Assembly: GCA_034231615.1 (NCBI GenBank)
Contig: CM067298.1
Span: 2,733,834 to 2,797,833, forward strand
Length of the DNA: 64,000 nt
From: Meghimatium bilineatum
Taxonomy: Eukaryota; Mollusca; Gastropoda; Stylommatophora; Philomycidae
Reading direction: 5' to 3'
The notes beneath the pieces are model-generated. The model saw only the letters and a program-made list of their open reading frames with translations. It did not search any database and had not been told where the DNA came from. Below are positions 21,890 through 34,442 of the stretch, one piece after another; positions within the stretch are counted from its first letter, which is position 1, and each line of letters opens with the position of its first letter. Both the position numbers and the translations under genes were made by a program.

Positions 21890-22935
21890 TGACTGTATAT
21901 TGTTTTCTGTTTACATATTTAATCATGTTTTCTGTTTACATATTTAATAATGTTTTCTGTTTACATATTTAATAATGTTTTAGTCTTGCCTATTTTCTTT
22001 TTACTTTTTAAATATTGTTTTCTTTTTATGTATTTAATTTTGTTTTATTTTTACATATTTTAAATATTGTTTTCTTTTTACATTATTCATATTGTTTTCT
22101 TTTTACTTTTTTTAATGGTGTTTTCGTTTCTTGTCTTTTGTTGATTCTTCAGTGGGACACCTTGAGGGGAATACTCTACACATATGTGGGACAACTTGAG
22201 GCGAAGACCATACTCAAGTGTGACAACTTGAGGCGAAGACCATACTCAAGTGTGACAACTTGAAGGGAAGATTATACTTATCTTCGTGGGACATGTGGGT
22301 GTGGGTGGGGGGGGGAGTATGCGCTGAAGTAGGATATCTTGATGGATGATTATACGTTGAACAACCTCAGAGAAAGATTATACGTTGAACAACCTCAGAG
22401 AAAGATTATACGTTGAACAACCTCAGAGAAAGATTATACGTTGAACAACCTCAGAGAAAGATTATACGTTGAACAACCTCAGAGAAAGATTATACGTTGA
22501 ACATCCTCAGAGAAAGATTATACTTCAGCGGGACCCTATATTATAGGGAAGAATATTATACTTAAATGAAGTATCTCACAGGAATTACTATATTTTAGTA
22601 GGACTCTTTGCGGTGAAGACTATACTTCAGTATAAACCCGTGTAGTGAAGACTATACTTTAGTAGGATACAATGTGGTGAAGTTTATAGTTTAGTAGGAC
22701 ATCTTCTGATGAAGATTATACTTTAGTAGAACACCTTGTGGTAAAGACTATATTTCTCTCTTGATATGAAGAATATACTTCTCTGTGTTAGTTGATTGAT
22801 ATGAAAACTATACCTATATCTGCATATGAAGACTATATAGTAGGACACTAAGTAGGACACTTTGTGGGAAAGAATATACTTCGATGTGACATGTTGATAT
22901 GAAGACTATACTGTGGCAGGACACTTTGAAGGAAA
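21890..22935. repeat. Cluster of four small arrays
   Basis: Positions 21890-22110: about 25-bp T-rich unit (tgttttctgtttacatattt). Positions 22150-22270: about 32-bp unit (gacaacttgaggcgaagacc). Positions 22340-22520: 28-bp unit (aacaacctcagagaaagatt), about 7 copies. Positions 22520-22935: degenerate units around gaagactatacttTagtagg. The last three share a gaagaTTATACtt core and may descend from one another. Confidence 0.8.
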
Positions 22936-22984
22936 GCTTGCCCGTGAGATCTGCTTCAGATGTCCACAGTTGTCATTGAGATAC

Positions 22985-23105
22985 ATTTATCTAGAAACCT
23001 TCACCGAGACACCATTATTCAGACACCATTATTCAGACACCATTATTCAGACACCATTATTCAGACACCATTATTGAAACACCATTATTGAGACATCATT
23101 ATTTA
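22985..23105. repeat. 14-bp tandem repeat (gacaccattattca), about 8 copies
   Basis: Same general type as 16655-16774 and 26085-26250. The inflated SINE A begins right after it. Confidence 0.85.
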
Positions 23106-23250
23106 GACACTGTTACTTCCGCCGAAGACGGATGTGTCAGGTCATTGATGCAAATAAAACGGCGCCACGACGTATTTCAATTCTGTGAACCACATTCTGC
23201 TGGAAATCTAGTAGGACCCATGACCAGAATGAACCGCGCTGAGGCAAAAA

Positions 23251-24960
23251 TGTTACTGCAGCCGCTCTGAACTGAAGAAATGTTACTGCAGCCGCTCTGA
23301 ACTGAAGAAATGTTACTGCAGCCGCTCTGAACTGAAGAAATGTTACTGCAGCCGCTCTGAACTGAAGAAATGTTACTGCAGCCGCTCTGAACTGAAGAAA
23401 TGTTACTGCAGCCGCTCTGAACTGAAGAAATGTTACTGCAGCCGCTCTGAACTGAAGAAATGTTACTGCAGCCGCTCTGAACTGAAGAAATGTTACTGCA
23501 GCCGCTCTGAACTGAAGAAATGTTACTGCAGCCGCTCTGAACTGAAGAAATGTTACTGCAGCCGCTCTGAACTGAAGAAATGTTACTGCAGCCGCTCTGA
23601 ACTGAAGAAATGTTACTGCAGCCGCTCTGAACTGAAGAAATGTTACTGCAGCCGCTCTGAACTGAAGAAATGTTACTGCAGCCGCTCTGAACTGAAGAAA
23701 TGTTACTGCAGCCGCTCTGAACTGAAGAAATGTTACTGCAGCCGCTCTGAACTGAAGAAATGTTACTGCAGCCGCTCTGAACTGAAGAAATGTTACTGCA
23801 GCCGCTCTGAACTGAAGAAATGTTACTGCAGCCGCTCTGAACTGAAGAAATGTTACTGCAGCCGCTCTGAACTGAAGAAATGTTACTGCAGCCGCTCTGA
23901 ACTGAAGAAATGTTACTGCAGCCGCTCTGAACTGAAGAAATGTTACTGCAGCCGCTCTGAACTGAAGAAATGTTACTGCAGCCGCTCTGAACTGAAGAAA
24001 TGTTACTGCAGCCGCTCTGAACTGAAGAAATGTTACTGCAGCCGCTCTGAACTGAAGAAATGTTACTGCAGCCGCTCTGAACTGAAGAAATGTTACTGCA
24101 GCCGCTCTGAACTGAAGAAATGTTACTGCAGCCGCTCTGAACTGAAGAAATGTTACTGCAGCCGCTCTGAACTGAAGAAATGTTACTGCAGCCGCTCTGA
24201 ACTGAAGAAATGTTACTGCAGCCGCTCTGAACTGAAGAAATGTTACTGCAGCCGCTCTGAACTGAAGAAATGTTACTGCAGCCGCTCTGAACTGAAGAAA
24301 TGTTACTGCAGCCGCTCTGAACTGAAGAAATGTTACTGCAGCCGCTCTGAACTGAAGAAATGTTACTGCAGCCGCTCTGAACTGAAGAAATGTTACTGCA
24401 GCCGCTCTGAACTGAAGAAATGTTACTGCAGCCGCTCTGAACTGAAGAAATGTTACTGCAGCCGCTCTGAACTGAAGAAATGTTACTGCAGCCGCTCTGA
24501 ACTGAAGAAATGTTACTGCAGCCGCTCTGAACTGAAGAAATGTTACTGCAGCCGCTCTGAACTGAAGAAATGTTACTGCAGCCGCTCTGAACTGAAGAAA
24601 TGTTACTGCAGCCGCTCTGAACTGAAGAAATGTTACTGCAGCCGCTCTGAACTGAAGAAATGTTACTGCAGCCGCTCTGAACTGAAGAAATGTTACTGCA
24701 GCCGCTCTGAACTGAAGAAATGTTACTGCAGCCGCTCTGAACTGAAGAAATGTTACTGCAGCCGCTCTGAACTGAAGAAATGTTACTGCAGCCGCTCTGA
24801 ACTGAAGAAATGTTACTGCAGCCGCTCTGAACTGAAGAAATGTTACTGCAGCCGCTCTGAACTGAAGAAATGTTACTGCAGCCGCTCTGAACTGAAGAAA
24901 TGTTACTGCAGCCGCTCTGAACTGAAGAAATGTTACTGCAGCCGCTCTGAACTGAAGAAG
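23251..24960. repeat. Tandem repeat, 30-bp unit, 57 copies, essentially identical
   Basis: The unit begins tgttactgcagccgctctga and ends actgaagaaa. I read 56 identical copies; the last ends gaag. There is no variation over 1.7 kb, unlike every other large array here. The unit resembles the SINE A tail (ctctgaagaagaa). Confidence 0.97.
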
Positions 24961-25045
24961 AGACTTTGAACTTTGTCCCGGTGATAAGCCTGAAGATCTA
25001 GCGACACTAAAAGATTCCTGATCACATAAGAAGTAGTAGAGCCAT

Positions 25046-25966
25046 TGTCCTGCTACAAGAGAGATCCAGCGGGAGTTTGAGAATGTGTCCTGCTACAAGA
25101 GAGAACAAGCGGGAGTTTGAGAATGTGTCCTGCTACAAGAGAGAACCAGCGGGAGTTTGAGAATGTGTCCTGCTACAAGAGAGAACAAGCGGGAGTTTGA
25201 GAATGTGTCCTGCTACAAGAGAGAACAAGCGGGAGTTTGAGAATGTGTCCTGCTACAAGAGAGAACAAGCGGGAGTTTGAGAATGTGTCCTGCTACAAGA
25301 GAGAACAAGCGGGAGTTTGAGAATGTGTCCTGCTACAAGAGAGAACAAGCGGGAGTTTGAGAATGTGTCCTGCTACAAGAGAGAACAAGCGGGAGTTTGA
25401 GAATGTGTCCTGCTACAAGAGAGAACAAGCGGGAGTTTGAGAATGTGTCCTGCTACAAGAGAGAACAAGCGGGAGTTTGAGAATGTGTCCTGCTACAAGA
25501 GAGAACAAGCGGGAGTTTGAGAATGTGTCCTGCTACAAGAGAGAACAAGCGGGAGTTTGAGAATGTGTCCTGCTACAAGAGAGAACAAGCGGGAGTTTGA
25601 GAATGTGTCCTGCTACAAGAGAGATCCAGTGGGAGTTTGAAAATGTGTCCTGCTACAAGAGAGAACCAGCGGGAGTTTGAAAATGTGTCCTGCTACAAGA
25701 GAGATCCAGTGGGAGTTTGAGAATGTGTCCTGCTACAAGAGAGATCCAGTGGGAGTTTGAAAATGTGTCCTGCTACAAGAGAGAACCAGCGGGAGTTTGA
25801 GAATGTGTCCTGCTACAAGAGAGATCCAGTGGGAGTTTGAAAATGTGTCCTGCTACAAGAGAGAACCAGCGGGAGTTTGAAAATGTGTCCTGCTACAAGA
25901 GAGATCCAGTAGGAGTTTGAGAATGTGTCCATCTACAAGAGAGAGCCAGCGGGAGTTTGAGAATAA
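25046..25966. repeat. Tandem repeat, 40-bp unit, about 23 copies, derived from SINE A
   Basis: The unit begins tgtcctgctacaagagagaa and ends gggagtttgagaatg. The left two thirds is almost uniform (gagaacaagc). The right third mixes gagatccagt and gagaaccagc variants. Confidence 0.95.
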
Positions 25967-26084
25967 ATACTGAAAAGACACTGTTACTGAGACACATTTA
26001 GTGAGATGCACTTAGTGTGTCTAGAGACACACTGACACAACGTAATGTAGACCTCTTCATTGCGACACCTTTATCTAGACACCT

Positions 26085-26250
26085 TCAATGCGATACCTTC
26101 ATTAAGACACCTTCATTGAGACACCTTCATTGAGACACCTTCATTGAGACATCTTCATTGAGACACCTTCATTGAGACACCTTCATTGAGACACCTTCAT
26201 TGAGACACCTTCATTGAGATACCTTCATTGAGACATCTTCATTGAGACAG
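26085..26250. repeat. 14-bp tandem repeat (gacaccttcattga), about 12 copies
   Basis: Related to 16655-16774 and 22985-23105. Confidence 0.9.
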
Positions 26251-26269
26251 ATTAACCAAATATGTTTCT

Positions 26270-26850
26270 TGCCATGCATATTGTCTGCTCCATTTATTTT
26301 TGATATGTTTTTGTTTTATTTTTTGTACTATCATCTGATCCTTCTTTCCGTTTTGTTTCTAACCCTACTTGCTGTTTTGTTTCTAACCCTACTTGCTGTT
26401 TTGTTTCTAACCCTACTTGCTGTTTTGTTTCTAACCCTACTTGCTGTTTTGTTTCTAACTCTAGTTTCTGTTTTGTTTCTAACCCTACTTACTGTTATGT
26501 TTCTAACCATATTTCGTGTTTTGTTTCTAACCTTACTTCCCGTTTTGTTTCTAACCCTACTTGCTGTTTTGTTTCTAACTCCTATATCCTGTTTTGTTTC
26601 TAACTCCTATATCCTGTTTTGTTTCTAACCCATACTTCCTGTTTTGTTTCTAACCCTACTTCTTTTGTGTCTGATCCTTCTTCCTGTTTTTTTCCTGATC
26701 CTTCTTTCTGTGCTGTTGCTGATTCTGCTTCCTGCTATATTTCTGATGCTACGTCCTTTTATGTTTCTGAGCCTAATTTCTGTAATGTTCTTAACTCTAA
26801 TTCCTGTTATATTTCTGATCATACCCCATGTTATGTCTCTGATACCGTAG
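26270..26850. repeat. 24-bp tandem repeat (gttttgtttctaaccctact), 13 or more copies, degenerate to the right
   Basis: The leader (gctccatttatttttgatat, then gtactatcatctgatcc) matches 17655-17730. Units are clear to about 26650, then decay. Open frames of up to 128 codons are repeat artefacts (24 bp is a multiple of 3). Confidence 0.9.
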
Positions 26851-27073
26851 TCCATACCACAGAAGAATCATCAGAATGTGATGGACAGAATACAATGCTG
26901 AAGGGGAAGCAGTCGACACAGCAGACATACAAAAAAGAACCGGAGTATCTCTAGAGAGATAAGGTAGATAGAATGAAATATGTAAAATAAGATTCGCAGA
27001 GAGCGTCAATGAAGGCAGCAATATGTAGCAGTAAAAGGAAACGTTTGTTCTAGTAACCAATTCACTAGCGAAG

Positions 27074-27983
27074 ATCACTACACTTCTTGTCTTGATGGTG
27101 AAATGGAGATCACTACACTTCTTGTCTTGATGGTGAAATGGAGATCACTACACTTCTTGTCTTGATGGTGAAATGGAGATCACTACACTTCTTGTCTTGA
27201 TGGTGAAATGGAGATCACTACACTTCCGGTCTTGATGGTGAAATGGAGATCACTACACTTCTTGTCTTGATGGTGAAATGGAGATCACTACACTTCTTGT
27301 CTTGATGGTGAAATGGAGATCACTACACTTCTTGTCTTGATGGTGAAATGGAGATCACTACACTTCTGGTCTTGATGGTGAAATGGAGATCACTACACTT
27401 CTTGTCTTGATGGTGAAATGGAGATCACTACACTTCTTGTCTTGATGGTGAAATGGAGATCACTACACTTCTTGTCTTGATGGTGAAATGGAGATCACTA
27501 CACTTCTGGTCTTGATGGTGAAATGGAGATCACTACACTTCTTGTCTTGATGGTGAAATGGAGATCACTACACTTCTTGTCTTGATGGTGAAATGGAGAT
27601 CACTACACTTCTTGTCTTGATGGTGAAATGGAGATCACTACACTTCTGGTCTTGATGGTGAAATGGAGATCACTACACTTCTTGTCTTGATGGTGAAATG
27701 GAGATCACTACACTTCTTGTCTTGATGGTGAAATGGAGATCACTACACTTCTTGTCTTGATGGTGAAATGGAGATCACTACACTTCTTGTCTTGATGGTG
27801 AAATGGAGATCACTACACTACTTGTCTTGATGGTGAAATGGAGATCACTACACTTCTTGTCTTGATGGTGAAATGGAGATCACTACACTTCTTGTCTTGA
27901 TGGTGAAATGGAGATCACTACACTACTTGTCTTGATGGTGAAATGGAGATCACTACACTTCTTGTCTTGATGGTGAAATGGTA
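27074..27983. repeat. Tandem repeat, 35-bp unit, about 26 copies, with 140-bp higher-order period
   Basis: The unit begins gatcactacacttcttgtctt. A variant with ttctggt or ttccggt sits at 27221, 27361, 27501 and 27641, exactly 140 bp (four units) apart. Another variant, cactacttg, occurs near 27816 and 27921. Confidence 0.95.
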
Positions 27984-28134
27984 GGACGTAACGGAAGACT
28001 ATCTAGAGACACAAGTACACACTACCATGCGGTGTTTTAGATGGAGACGTCAGGGAAAGTACTAGGTATCGTATTCGTTATATTATGTATCTTCTTCACA
28101 CATCGGACTTACTCATAGGGGGCTTTCACATACA

Positions 28135-29815
28135 CACATGTGCTCAGATATACATTAGGTGCTCAGATATACATTAGGTGCTCAGATATACATTAGGTGC
28201 TCAGACATACATTGGGTGCTCAGATATACATTAGGTGCTCAGATATACATTAGGTGCTCAGATATACATTAGGTGCTCAGACATACATTAGGTGCTCAGA
28301 TATACATTAGGTGCTCAGATATACATTAGGTGCTCAGATATACATTAGATGCTCAGATATACATTAAGTGCTCAGATATACATTAAGTGCTCAGATATAC
28401 ATTAGGTGCTCAGATATACATTAGGTGCTCAGACATACATTAGGTCTCAGACATACATTAGGTGCTCAGACATACATTAGGTGCTCAGACATACATTAGG
28501 TGCTCAGACATACATTTGTTGCTTAGATATATATTCGGTGCTCAGACATACATTAGGTGCTCAGATATACATTAGGTGCTCAGATATACATTAGGTGCTC
28601 AGACATACATTAAGTGCTCAGACATACATTTGTTGCTTAGATATATATTAGGTGCTCAGATATAAATTATGTGCTCAGACATACATTAGATGCTCAAAAA
28701 TAAGTTAGGTGCTCAGATATACATTAGGTGCTCAGATATACATTAGGTGCTCAGATATACATTAGGTGCTCAGATATACATTAGGTGCTCAGACATACAC
28801 ATAGGTGTTCAGATATACATTCAGTGCTCAGATATACATTCAGTGTTCAGATATACATTCAGTGTTCAGATATACATTAGGTGCTCAGATATACATTCAG
28901 TGTTCAGATATACATTAGGTGCTCAGACATACACATAGGTGTTCAGACATACACAGATGCTCAGACATACACATAGGTGCTCAGACATACATTAGGTGCT
29001 CAGATATACATTCAGTGCTCAGATATACATTAGGTGCTCAGACATACACAGATGCTCAGACATACACATAGGTGCTCAGACATACACATATGTGCTCAGA
29101 CATACACATAGGTGCTCAGACATACACATAGGTGCTCAGACATACACATAGGTGCTCAGACATACACAGATGCTCAGACATACACATAGGTGCTCAGACA
29201 TACATTAGGTGCTCAGATATACATTCAGTGCTCAGATATACATTAGGTGCTCAGACATACACAGATGCTCAGACATACACATAGGTGCTCAGACATACAC
29301 ATAGGTGCTCAGACATACACATAGGTGCTCAGACATACACATAGGTGCTCAGACATACACATAGGTGCTCAGACATACACAGATGCTCAGACATACACAT
29401 AGGTGCTCAGACATACATTAGGTGCTCAGATATACATTCAGTGCTCAGATATACATTAGGTGCTCAGACATACACAGATGCTCAGACATACACATATGTG
29501 CTCAGACATACACATAGGTGCTCAGACATACACATAGGTGCTCAGACATACACATAGGTGCTCAGACATACACATAGGTGCTCAGACATACACAAATGCT
29601 CAGACATACACATAGGTGCTCAGACATACACATAGGTGCTCAGACATACACAAATGCTCAGACATACACATAGGTGCTCGGACATACACATATGCTCAGA
29701 CATACACACAGCTGCTCAGACATACATTAGGTGCTCAGACATACACACATGTGCACAGACATACACACATGTGCACAGACATACACACAGGTACTCAGAC
29801 ATACATACTGGTGTT
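28135..29815. repeat. Tandem repeat, about 19-20-bp unit, more than 80 copies
   Basis: The unit is tgctcagatatacattagg on the left and gtgctcagacatacacatag on the right. Between about 28950 and 29480 a mixed block recurs roughly every 214 bp. Long open frames (RHTHRCSDIHI) are artefacts. Confidence 0.95.
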
Positions 29816-30261
29816 CAAATATTTCTTAGGTAAACCCCCACTTTTAATGAAGGCAGTTCTATGCTCCTGTGCGTATTTTAAGTGTTCGTTTGATTGGTCA
29901 GCGGCGACAAATGATTGATTCACGATTGACCAGCATCGACTGCTGTGTTTGTGACGATTAATCCATTGGTGACCAACATCCACTTATCTATCTGTGATGA
30001 TTAATCTATGATTGACAGTATCTAAATTGAACCGATAAACTTATTTTTTTCTTCTTTATTTCTCCAGTTCCCTTCCTCATTTTTCCATATAGAATGATAT
30101 GTCCCTAGAAGAAAACAGATATACTTAGATTTTCTAGACTAGAATGTCGACATCGATTTGAAACACTTGCGCTACAAATATATGTAGAATTTCCCAGAAC
30201 AAAGGCGCTCATTTCACAAGACCACACTAAGGAATATATCGCTGCCTGTTGAGGTGAGCGA
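29816..30261. other. Unique DNA, no gene seen
   Basis: Single-copy AT-rich sequence. A weak three-fold similarity around gattgaccagcatcgactg and gtgaccaacatccac occurs near 29920-30020. Confidence 0.5.
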
Positions 30262-30610
30262 GTTCTTACAATTTATATAGAACCAATTCTGATGTATGGC
30301 AGTGAATCTTGGACACTAAAAACAGTGGACAAATTATATTGTGGCAGTAGAAATATGGTTTGATTAGAAGAATGTTACGAACACCATGGATAGATGAAAA
30401 GTGTAATGAAGGTATCTTGAAAGAAATTGATTCAAAAAAATAGGTTGGCAAGTTGAAGAACAAGAGGGGTAGGGAGAGACCACGAGAGAAGATGCTTGAC
30501 AACCTAACATTGTGACATGGAAGAACAACCAAAATACAAGAAATAGAAGGGCGTGGAAAAACATGATACCCAACAGCACACGGCATGGACCATAAGAAGA
30601 AGACAAACAT
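30262..30610 (+). pseudogene. RTE-like LINE C-terminal remnant
   Basis: Across shifted frames it reads IEPILMYGSESWTLKTVDK, RRMLRTPWIDEKCNEGILKE, then LKNKRGRERPREKMLDNL and a final TAHGMDHKKKTN. These match the conserved C-terminal region after the RT thumb in RTE/L1-like elements (YGSEtW, RRmLRi, RGRPr and a terminal histidine region). Frameshifts are frequent. The RT itself is missing. Confidence 0.75.
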
Positions 30611-31654
30611 ACATAAATACTTTTCCTGCATCTTTCTCTCATAACTTACACAATACAGAGCCCGAGTTTAACATCTCGAGACTCGCCGGAGCTACGCAGA
30701 CTTTCATCTATTATTCTGGTCTTGTCTCATTAAACACCTGCGCTCTGGTTACCGCAATAACACGAAATAATTGCTCATTTCGTGGCTGCCTCTCACGACA
30801 AAACAGCCAATAATGTCCCTCTATTGAGAGTTCTCATAAGGCGACCATTTGATATTTTTGTTGTAGGTACACATTATTTGTTTTCTTGTAGTTGTTTGAA
30901 GTCAGTTATCCCTGTTCTACCCCACCCCCTTTTCTGAAACCACACATCAACATCTTGTTCAATACGTTTTATGTCGACGAGCATCCAGCTTGTACAAGAC
31001 TTCATTGATGTGGTACCATTATTAAACCCACATGAGGGTGACATCAATTAATTCTGTTCTAGACTCCGAAGAAAAGCAACCGACAAAGCATGGGCGTTAT
31101 TTATCTTGCATCTGTGAACAGGTATCTGTCTGCGACCATCAGCTGGTCTTTATGTGCTGTATTCATGAGAGTGAGAGAGGGAGTCAGCGTGCTCAGAGGT
31201 GATAAAAAGTAATTGATGAGGGCTTACAGAAACTGTCACCACAATCGTATTACGCGTCCATTGGTAGCCGTCATTCCAATAGCATTAGAGACAATTTAGG
31301 ACAAATAATTCCCTAATTTGGGCCCATCTTTGGAACTTGTCCACAGCGGCACAAACTTGCTGGAAGATGAGGATGAAAATAACAAGTCAAATCATATTAA
31401 GGAAAGATGGTGAGAGAATCAGAATGATAAATTGTCTGTGAGCGCAGTGACATCCACTTTCTGTAGAGTTGATTTTTTCTGGGCCGCGCTGATCCGCTAA
31501 TGCTATACGTCTGATAGTGTTCCAGTTCAAATCTGTCTTGGTGGATCAAACCAACAAAATATTGGGAAACGTTATGTTCTATTCAATATTGCGATTTGGG
31601 AATTTCTTCTACATCTGATACAGCGTCTTTTTATTTTCTTATCAAACTTTTGTA
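30611..31654. other. Unique island, no gene seen
   Basis: About 1 kb of array-free DNA. The part at 31190-31340 has TAATTG and TAATTCCCTAATTTG-like AT cores in moderate-GC flanks, which could be regulatory. No coding signal. Confidence 0.45.
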
Positions 31655-31770
31655 CATTTTAGGGATTTCATTTCATAACTATTGCACATTTTAGTGATTT
31701 CAGCTCAAAACTATTGCACATTTTAGTGATTTCAGCTCAAAACTATTGCACATTTTAGTGATTTCAGTTA
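31655..31770. repeat. Tandem repeat, 32-bp unit, about 3.5 copies
   Basis: The unit begins attgcacattttagtgattt. Confidence 0.88.
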
Positions 31771-31785
31771 TATGTATTCTCCGAC

Positions 31786-31912
31786 TGACACTTGTAGCAG
31801 GACAATAGTGCTACGATATGTTCAGCACGAAATAGACGAGAGATCAGATGCGCTTTTGTCATCTCTTTATTTGCTCCAATGACCTGGCACATCCAACTTC
31901 TGTGGACGACTC
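31786..31912 (-). mobile_element. SINE A fragment, degenerate
   Basis: The plus strand has acttgtagcaggacaatag, then ttgctccaatgacctggcac and atccaacttctgtgg, the SINE A order reversed. Confidence 0.55.
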
Positions 31913-32164
31913 TTTATGATTTTCTTTTAAAACAACTGGCTAATTTAAATGATCTTCTTGCAAACTATTACAATTTTTGATTATATTTTTTTTCAAAAGC
32001 TATAGCAACTTTTGATGAGTTTCTTCCCAAACTTATTGCACTTTCCCCCAAAAACAATTTCCACAACTATTGCAACTTCGGATGATTTTCTTTAAAAACT
32101 GATTTTTCTCTGATCCTCTATGGGAAATTATGATAACTTTCTACCAATAACCTTCGATAACTTT

Positions 32165-32990
32165 TAGATATTACACGCTTAGAAAGTGGTTATATAGTTC
32201 ACTCTTAGAAAGTGGTTATATAGTTCACTCTTAGAAAGTGGTTATATAGTTCACTCTTAGAAAGTGGTTATATAGTTCACTCTTAGAAAGTGGTTATATA
32301 GTTCACGCTTAGAAAGTGGTTATATAGTTCACGCTTAGAAAGTGGTTATATAGTTCACTCTTAGAAAGTGGTTATATAGTTCACTCTTAGAAAGTGGTTA
32401 TATAGCTCACGCTTAGAAAGTGGTTATTTAGTTCACTCTTAGAAAGTGGTTATATAGTTCACTCTTAGAAAGTGGTTATATAGTTCACGCTTAGAAAGTG
32501 GTTATTTAGTTCACTCTTAGAAAGTGGTTATATAGTTCACTCTTAGAAAGTGGTTATATAGTTCACTCTTAGAAAGTGGTTATATAGTTCACTCTTAGAA
32601 AGTGGTTATATAGTTCACTCTTAGAAAGTGGTTATATAGTTCACTCTTAGAAAGTGGTTATATAGTTCACTCTTAGAAAGTGGTTATATAGTTCACTCTT
32701 AGAAAGTGGTTATATAGTTCACTCTTAGAAAGTGGTTATATAGTTCACTATTAGAAAGTGGTTATATAGTTCACTCTTAGAAAGTGGTTATTTAGTTCAC
32801 TTTTAGAAAGTGGTTATATAGTTCACTCTTAGAAAGTGGTTATTTAGTTCACTCTTAGAAAGTGGTTATATAGTTCACTCTTAGAAAGTGGTTATTTAGT
32901 TCACTCTTAGAAAGTGGTTATATAGTTCACTCTTAGAAAGTGGTTATATAGTTCACTCTTAGAAAGTGTTTATACAGTGCATGCTTAGAA
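32165..32990. repeat. Tandem repeat, 26-bp unit, about 31 copies
   Basis: The unit begins tcttagaaagtggttatata. Variants are tatttag and acgcttag. Confidence 0.96.
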
Positions 32991-34430
32991 AGACAACAAG
33001 ACTACCGTATTTTCTGTTTTAATATTTTCTACTTCGGAATAGCATTTGCAATATTTATTTCTCATATTTATAGAAACGGAAGATTTATAGCTGACATTTA
33101 TATGTGACATACATACAGCTAGTTCATAATATATATGCTCTTTTATTCCGGTAGAGTTTACATCCCTGCCGCTTTATTTATAGACATTTTGTAGATATTT
33201 AACAGCTAAGATATAAAAATCTACAAACAAATAAAGCGCGGACCCAAGAGCCGCTCTGAGGAGATTAAGAAACAACATGGCCGCTATTTTCCTTAAATTT
33301 TAAATGGACAACTGGGAGCCATGACAGCTCTCATATTGTCAATATTTCTTTCCGGCTTTCATGTCGCATGCGCAGGAATACGTTACATGAAACAAGAGAA
33401 TTATAGACATGCGCGGTAAGAAATCATGAATCCTTTACACGGCCATATTGTGTGAATTGATATCTATAGACGCATCACAATATCGTATTAGTGATAGATT
33501 TCATATTTTTATGTATCTGCAAGCCATGATTTGGAATGCGCTAAACAATATCATCATCTTATTATGTCGGAAATTGATGGCTCCATATTCTAAGATCTTT
33601 ATGAGGTATAAATCAAAACCGTTTCAAGCTTGTTCCTGAAGTAGCTATAAATGAAACGTTGTAGGGGCTTAAACTCATGTATTCATTGTGTCTTTATTAT
33701 ATTTTTCTTCGGTTCGTGGCCACATGAGGACGATTGAAGCGAGAAAGAAACCATCCCAATATTGAGAAAAACGACTCGCGGAAGGATTCTAATATCCGTG
33801 GTCATTGTAAAGGCACTCACATGGAAGAATCTCACGCTCTCTCCTCGAGTGATAAATGCGGTACAGACCCTCGAGTCCTTTACTCGTGTGTCATCTTCGT
33901 CGGCCGTGAAGAAGAAAATGGTATACGCAAAATGGCAATTTATCACCGTGAAACAGTATGAAACGCATGCACTTTCTACGTCTGCATGTGGGGAAATAAG
34001 AAGTAATAACATGTTTGAATAGATTATCCGCTCCAACTAATCCCAAGGTTTAAAATGAAAACAGTATTGGCCGGAGAAAGACATATACAATGAATATGGA
34101 AAACAGACAATATGAGGAGAATAAAAAAAACAGGCAAATATTCAAGTGTGCCTGAACAAGCTAATAGATGTTTATTCGGAACAATTAACACACATAACTA
34201 GACATAAACATATGTTGTTTGTCCGTTAGAGGGAGGAAAACTAATTGAGCCCAACTGGCGTGGGGATGATGATAAATGGGATGTGTTCAACTGTGGCTAA
34301 TTCTAACATATATGTGCACATATCGTTACAAACACAACCCTGATTAATGGGGATCGATTCCCATCATTGAATAATCTCATAGGTACACAGTCTCACCTCG
34401 CTTATATGGAAGGGCAGACATTATACCTTG
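32991..34430. other. Unique island with promoter-like motifs, no gene seen
   Basis: No arrays over 1.4 kb. Positions 33230-33430 are CpG-richer and contain aacatggccgctatttt (YY1-like) and gcatgcgcagg at about 33366 (NRF1-like), then acatgcgcgg at about 33408. Such motifs are typical of TATA-less animal promoters, but no adjoining exon is recognisable. Confidence 0.4.
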
Positions 34431-34442
34431 TCTCACTGGTCT

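Larger units (their letters stand above)
23118..25975 (+). mobile_element. SINE A copy inflated to 2.86 kb by two internal arrays; 13-bp target-site duplication
   Basis: A perfect 13-bp duplication, agacactgttact, flanks the unit at 23105-23117 and 25976-25988. The left end is the SINE A body (gccgaagacggatgtgtcag, then ttctgctggaaatctagtag). The right end is the SINE A 3' part (gggagtttgagaat, then aaatactgaaa). Between them lie a 57-copy 30-mer array, a roughly 85-bp spacer and a 40-mer array made from SINE sequence. Normal SINE A copies are below 300 bp, so about 2.6 kb was added after insertion. Confidence 0.85.

Noticed and set aside
23251-25966. CRISPR-like array (regular repeats)
   Set aside because: There are no unique spacers between repeats. 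This is eukaryotic DNA, and the units are head-to-tail and SINE-derived.
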